Positions 63,322-64,000 of a DNA stretch of 64,000 bases are shown piece after piece. Source of the DNA: Sophora flavescens (Eukaryota; Streptophyta; Magnoliopsida; Fabales; Fabaceae); NCBI GenBank assembly GCA_030762895.1, contig CM061066.1, forward strand, positions 117,336,715-117,400,714, given 5' to 3'. The notes under the pieces are model-generated. The model made no database searches, was not told the origin of the DNA, and worked only from the letters and a program-made list of their open reading frames with translations. Numbering within the stretch: the stretch's first letter is position 1; each line of letters begins with the position of its first letter. The position numbers were made by a program, and so were the translations under genes.

Positions 63322-64000
63322 AACTAGACAAGCTTATGGAAAAACCAATGCTATAGCAGGAGCCTATGAAGTGAGTGAAGTGTCTGCACTATCAGCTCAA
63401 ATGACTTCCCTAACTAACATGGTGAGGGGATTGACTATGGCAACTCAAGGAAACTCCACAACACCACCTATAATGACTGAAGAAATGGTGAATGAACATA
63501 TTTACAAGGCAGATGCTGTATCATGTGTATATTGTGGAGGAGATCATCTGTTTGACAACTGCTCTGTAAATCCTGCTTCAGTTAATTATGTAGGGAACAA
63601 TAACTACAGAGGAAACAATTCATATGGCAATTCAGGATGGCAACCATCATAGCATCCAAACTTGAAATACTCCAACTTCAGTAACACACTGAATCCACCC
63701 ATGGATATAATTAGCAGCAGCAGCCTAGGCAGCAGCAACCACAAGTTCAGCATAAAGCTCCAAAACCATCTCTATAATCCATACTGAAGGAATTTATGAC
63801 AGAAACAAAGACTGGAATGAGAAACTTAGAGACTCAAGTGGGACAGCTGGCTAGTGCAATCAATTCAAGGCAAAGTGGTACATTACATGCATCAACTGAA
63901 GATCCTAAAGCCTCAACTTCAGGAGGAGGAAAAGAACAATGCAAGGTAATCCATTTGAGGAGTGGTAAAGATGTGGAAGTAGCTGAGCCAAAGAAGAAAC
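63322..64000 (+). pseudogene. Athila-like gag, C-terminal part (runs off the window)
   Basis: Resumes the gag frame left at 40433. Contains QAYGKTNAIAGAYEV, a C-x2-C-x3-H-x4-C knuckle (CVYCGGDHLFDNC, about 63528-63566), Asn-rich GNNNYRGNNSYGN, a Gln-rich tract, the RNLETQVGQLASAI segment and an LRSGK motif near 63957-63971. A stop (TAG at 63650-63652) and a further break near 63775 disrupt it. The gene continues past 64000. Confidence 0.85.

Larger units (their letters stand above)
38133..64000 (+). mobile_element. Athila-like Ty3/gypsy element, 5' part, interrupted
   Basis: A 1.33 kb LTR, a tRNA-Asp-type primer site and a gag pseudogene identify the element. Gag is split by a 22.9 kb insertion (40440-63316) and resumes at 63322, with the coding line still running at the window edge. 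Its pol and 3' LTR would lie beyond 64000. Confidence 0.85.

Overview
The window is AT-rich nuclear plant DNA from a eudicot, most likely a legume. That placement is an inference from intron style, the palindromic repeats of the 'TTTTGGTCCC' type, and a SIRE1-like copia element. It contains two ordinary intron-bearing host genes. Everything from about 15.9 kb to the right edge is transposon sequence. I see no CRISPR array, tRNA, rRNA or bacterial-type operon.

Left part (1-15.9 kb). A four-exon gene (1198-4292, +) encodes a calcium-regulated ATP-Mg/phosphate mitochondrial carrier, with four EF-hands followed by three carrier repeats. Its first intron is GC-AG and its third intron holds a small MITE. 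About 660 bp downstream lies a complete but mutated Ty1/copia element (4954-10408, minus), with two ~700 bp LTRs, a perfect CGTAA target duplication, a tRNA-iMet-type primer site and a polypurine tract. A four-exon gene at 12372-13083 encodes ribosomal protein eS27 (RPS27). A 365 bp palindromic repeat sits just upstream of its TGGGCC promoter motifs. Further palindromic repeats lie at 11.2 and 15.2 kb.

Right part (15.9-64 kb). After a decayed reverse-oriented LTR fragment (about 15.9-17.9 kb), the rest is one 'Russian doll' of retroelements. From outside in: (1) a SIRE1-like copia element with gag-pol and an env-like region, cut in its 3' LTR at 28175; (2) a Tekay/Del-like Ty3/gypsy element starting at 28176 and cut in its 3' LTR at 38132; (3) an Athila-like gypsy element starting at 38133 and cut inside gag at 40439/63317; (4) a pol-less, reverse-oriented element with 1.2 kb LTRs (40440-63316, target duplication CCAAC); (5) a 17.5 kb array of four ~3.7-3.9 kb LTRs alternating with three ~0.8 kb non-coding internal domains (43759-61233), with one target duplication, ATTGC, around the whole array; (6) a 493 bp MITE-like element inside the fourth LTR. 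The window ends while the Athila-like gag is still being read, so the 3' parts of layers 1 to 3 lie to the right.

How the parts relate. All autonomous-type elements here carry frameshifts or stop codons and look inactive. The array has the same polypurine tract and LTR start as the Tekay-like element, so it is probably a deletion derivative once mobilised by Tekay-type enzymes. The most unusual structures are the four-LTR array with a single target duplication and a MITE family whose members share ends but carry different GC-rich interiors. I found no convincing new protein system.
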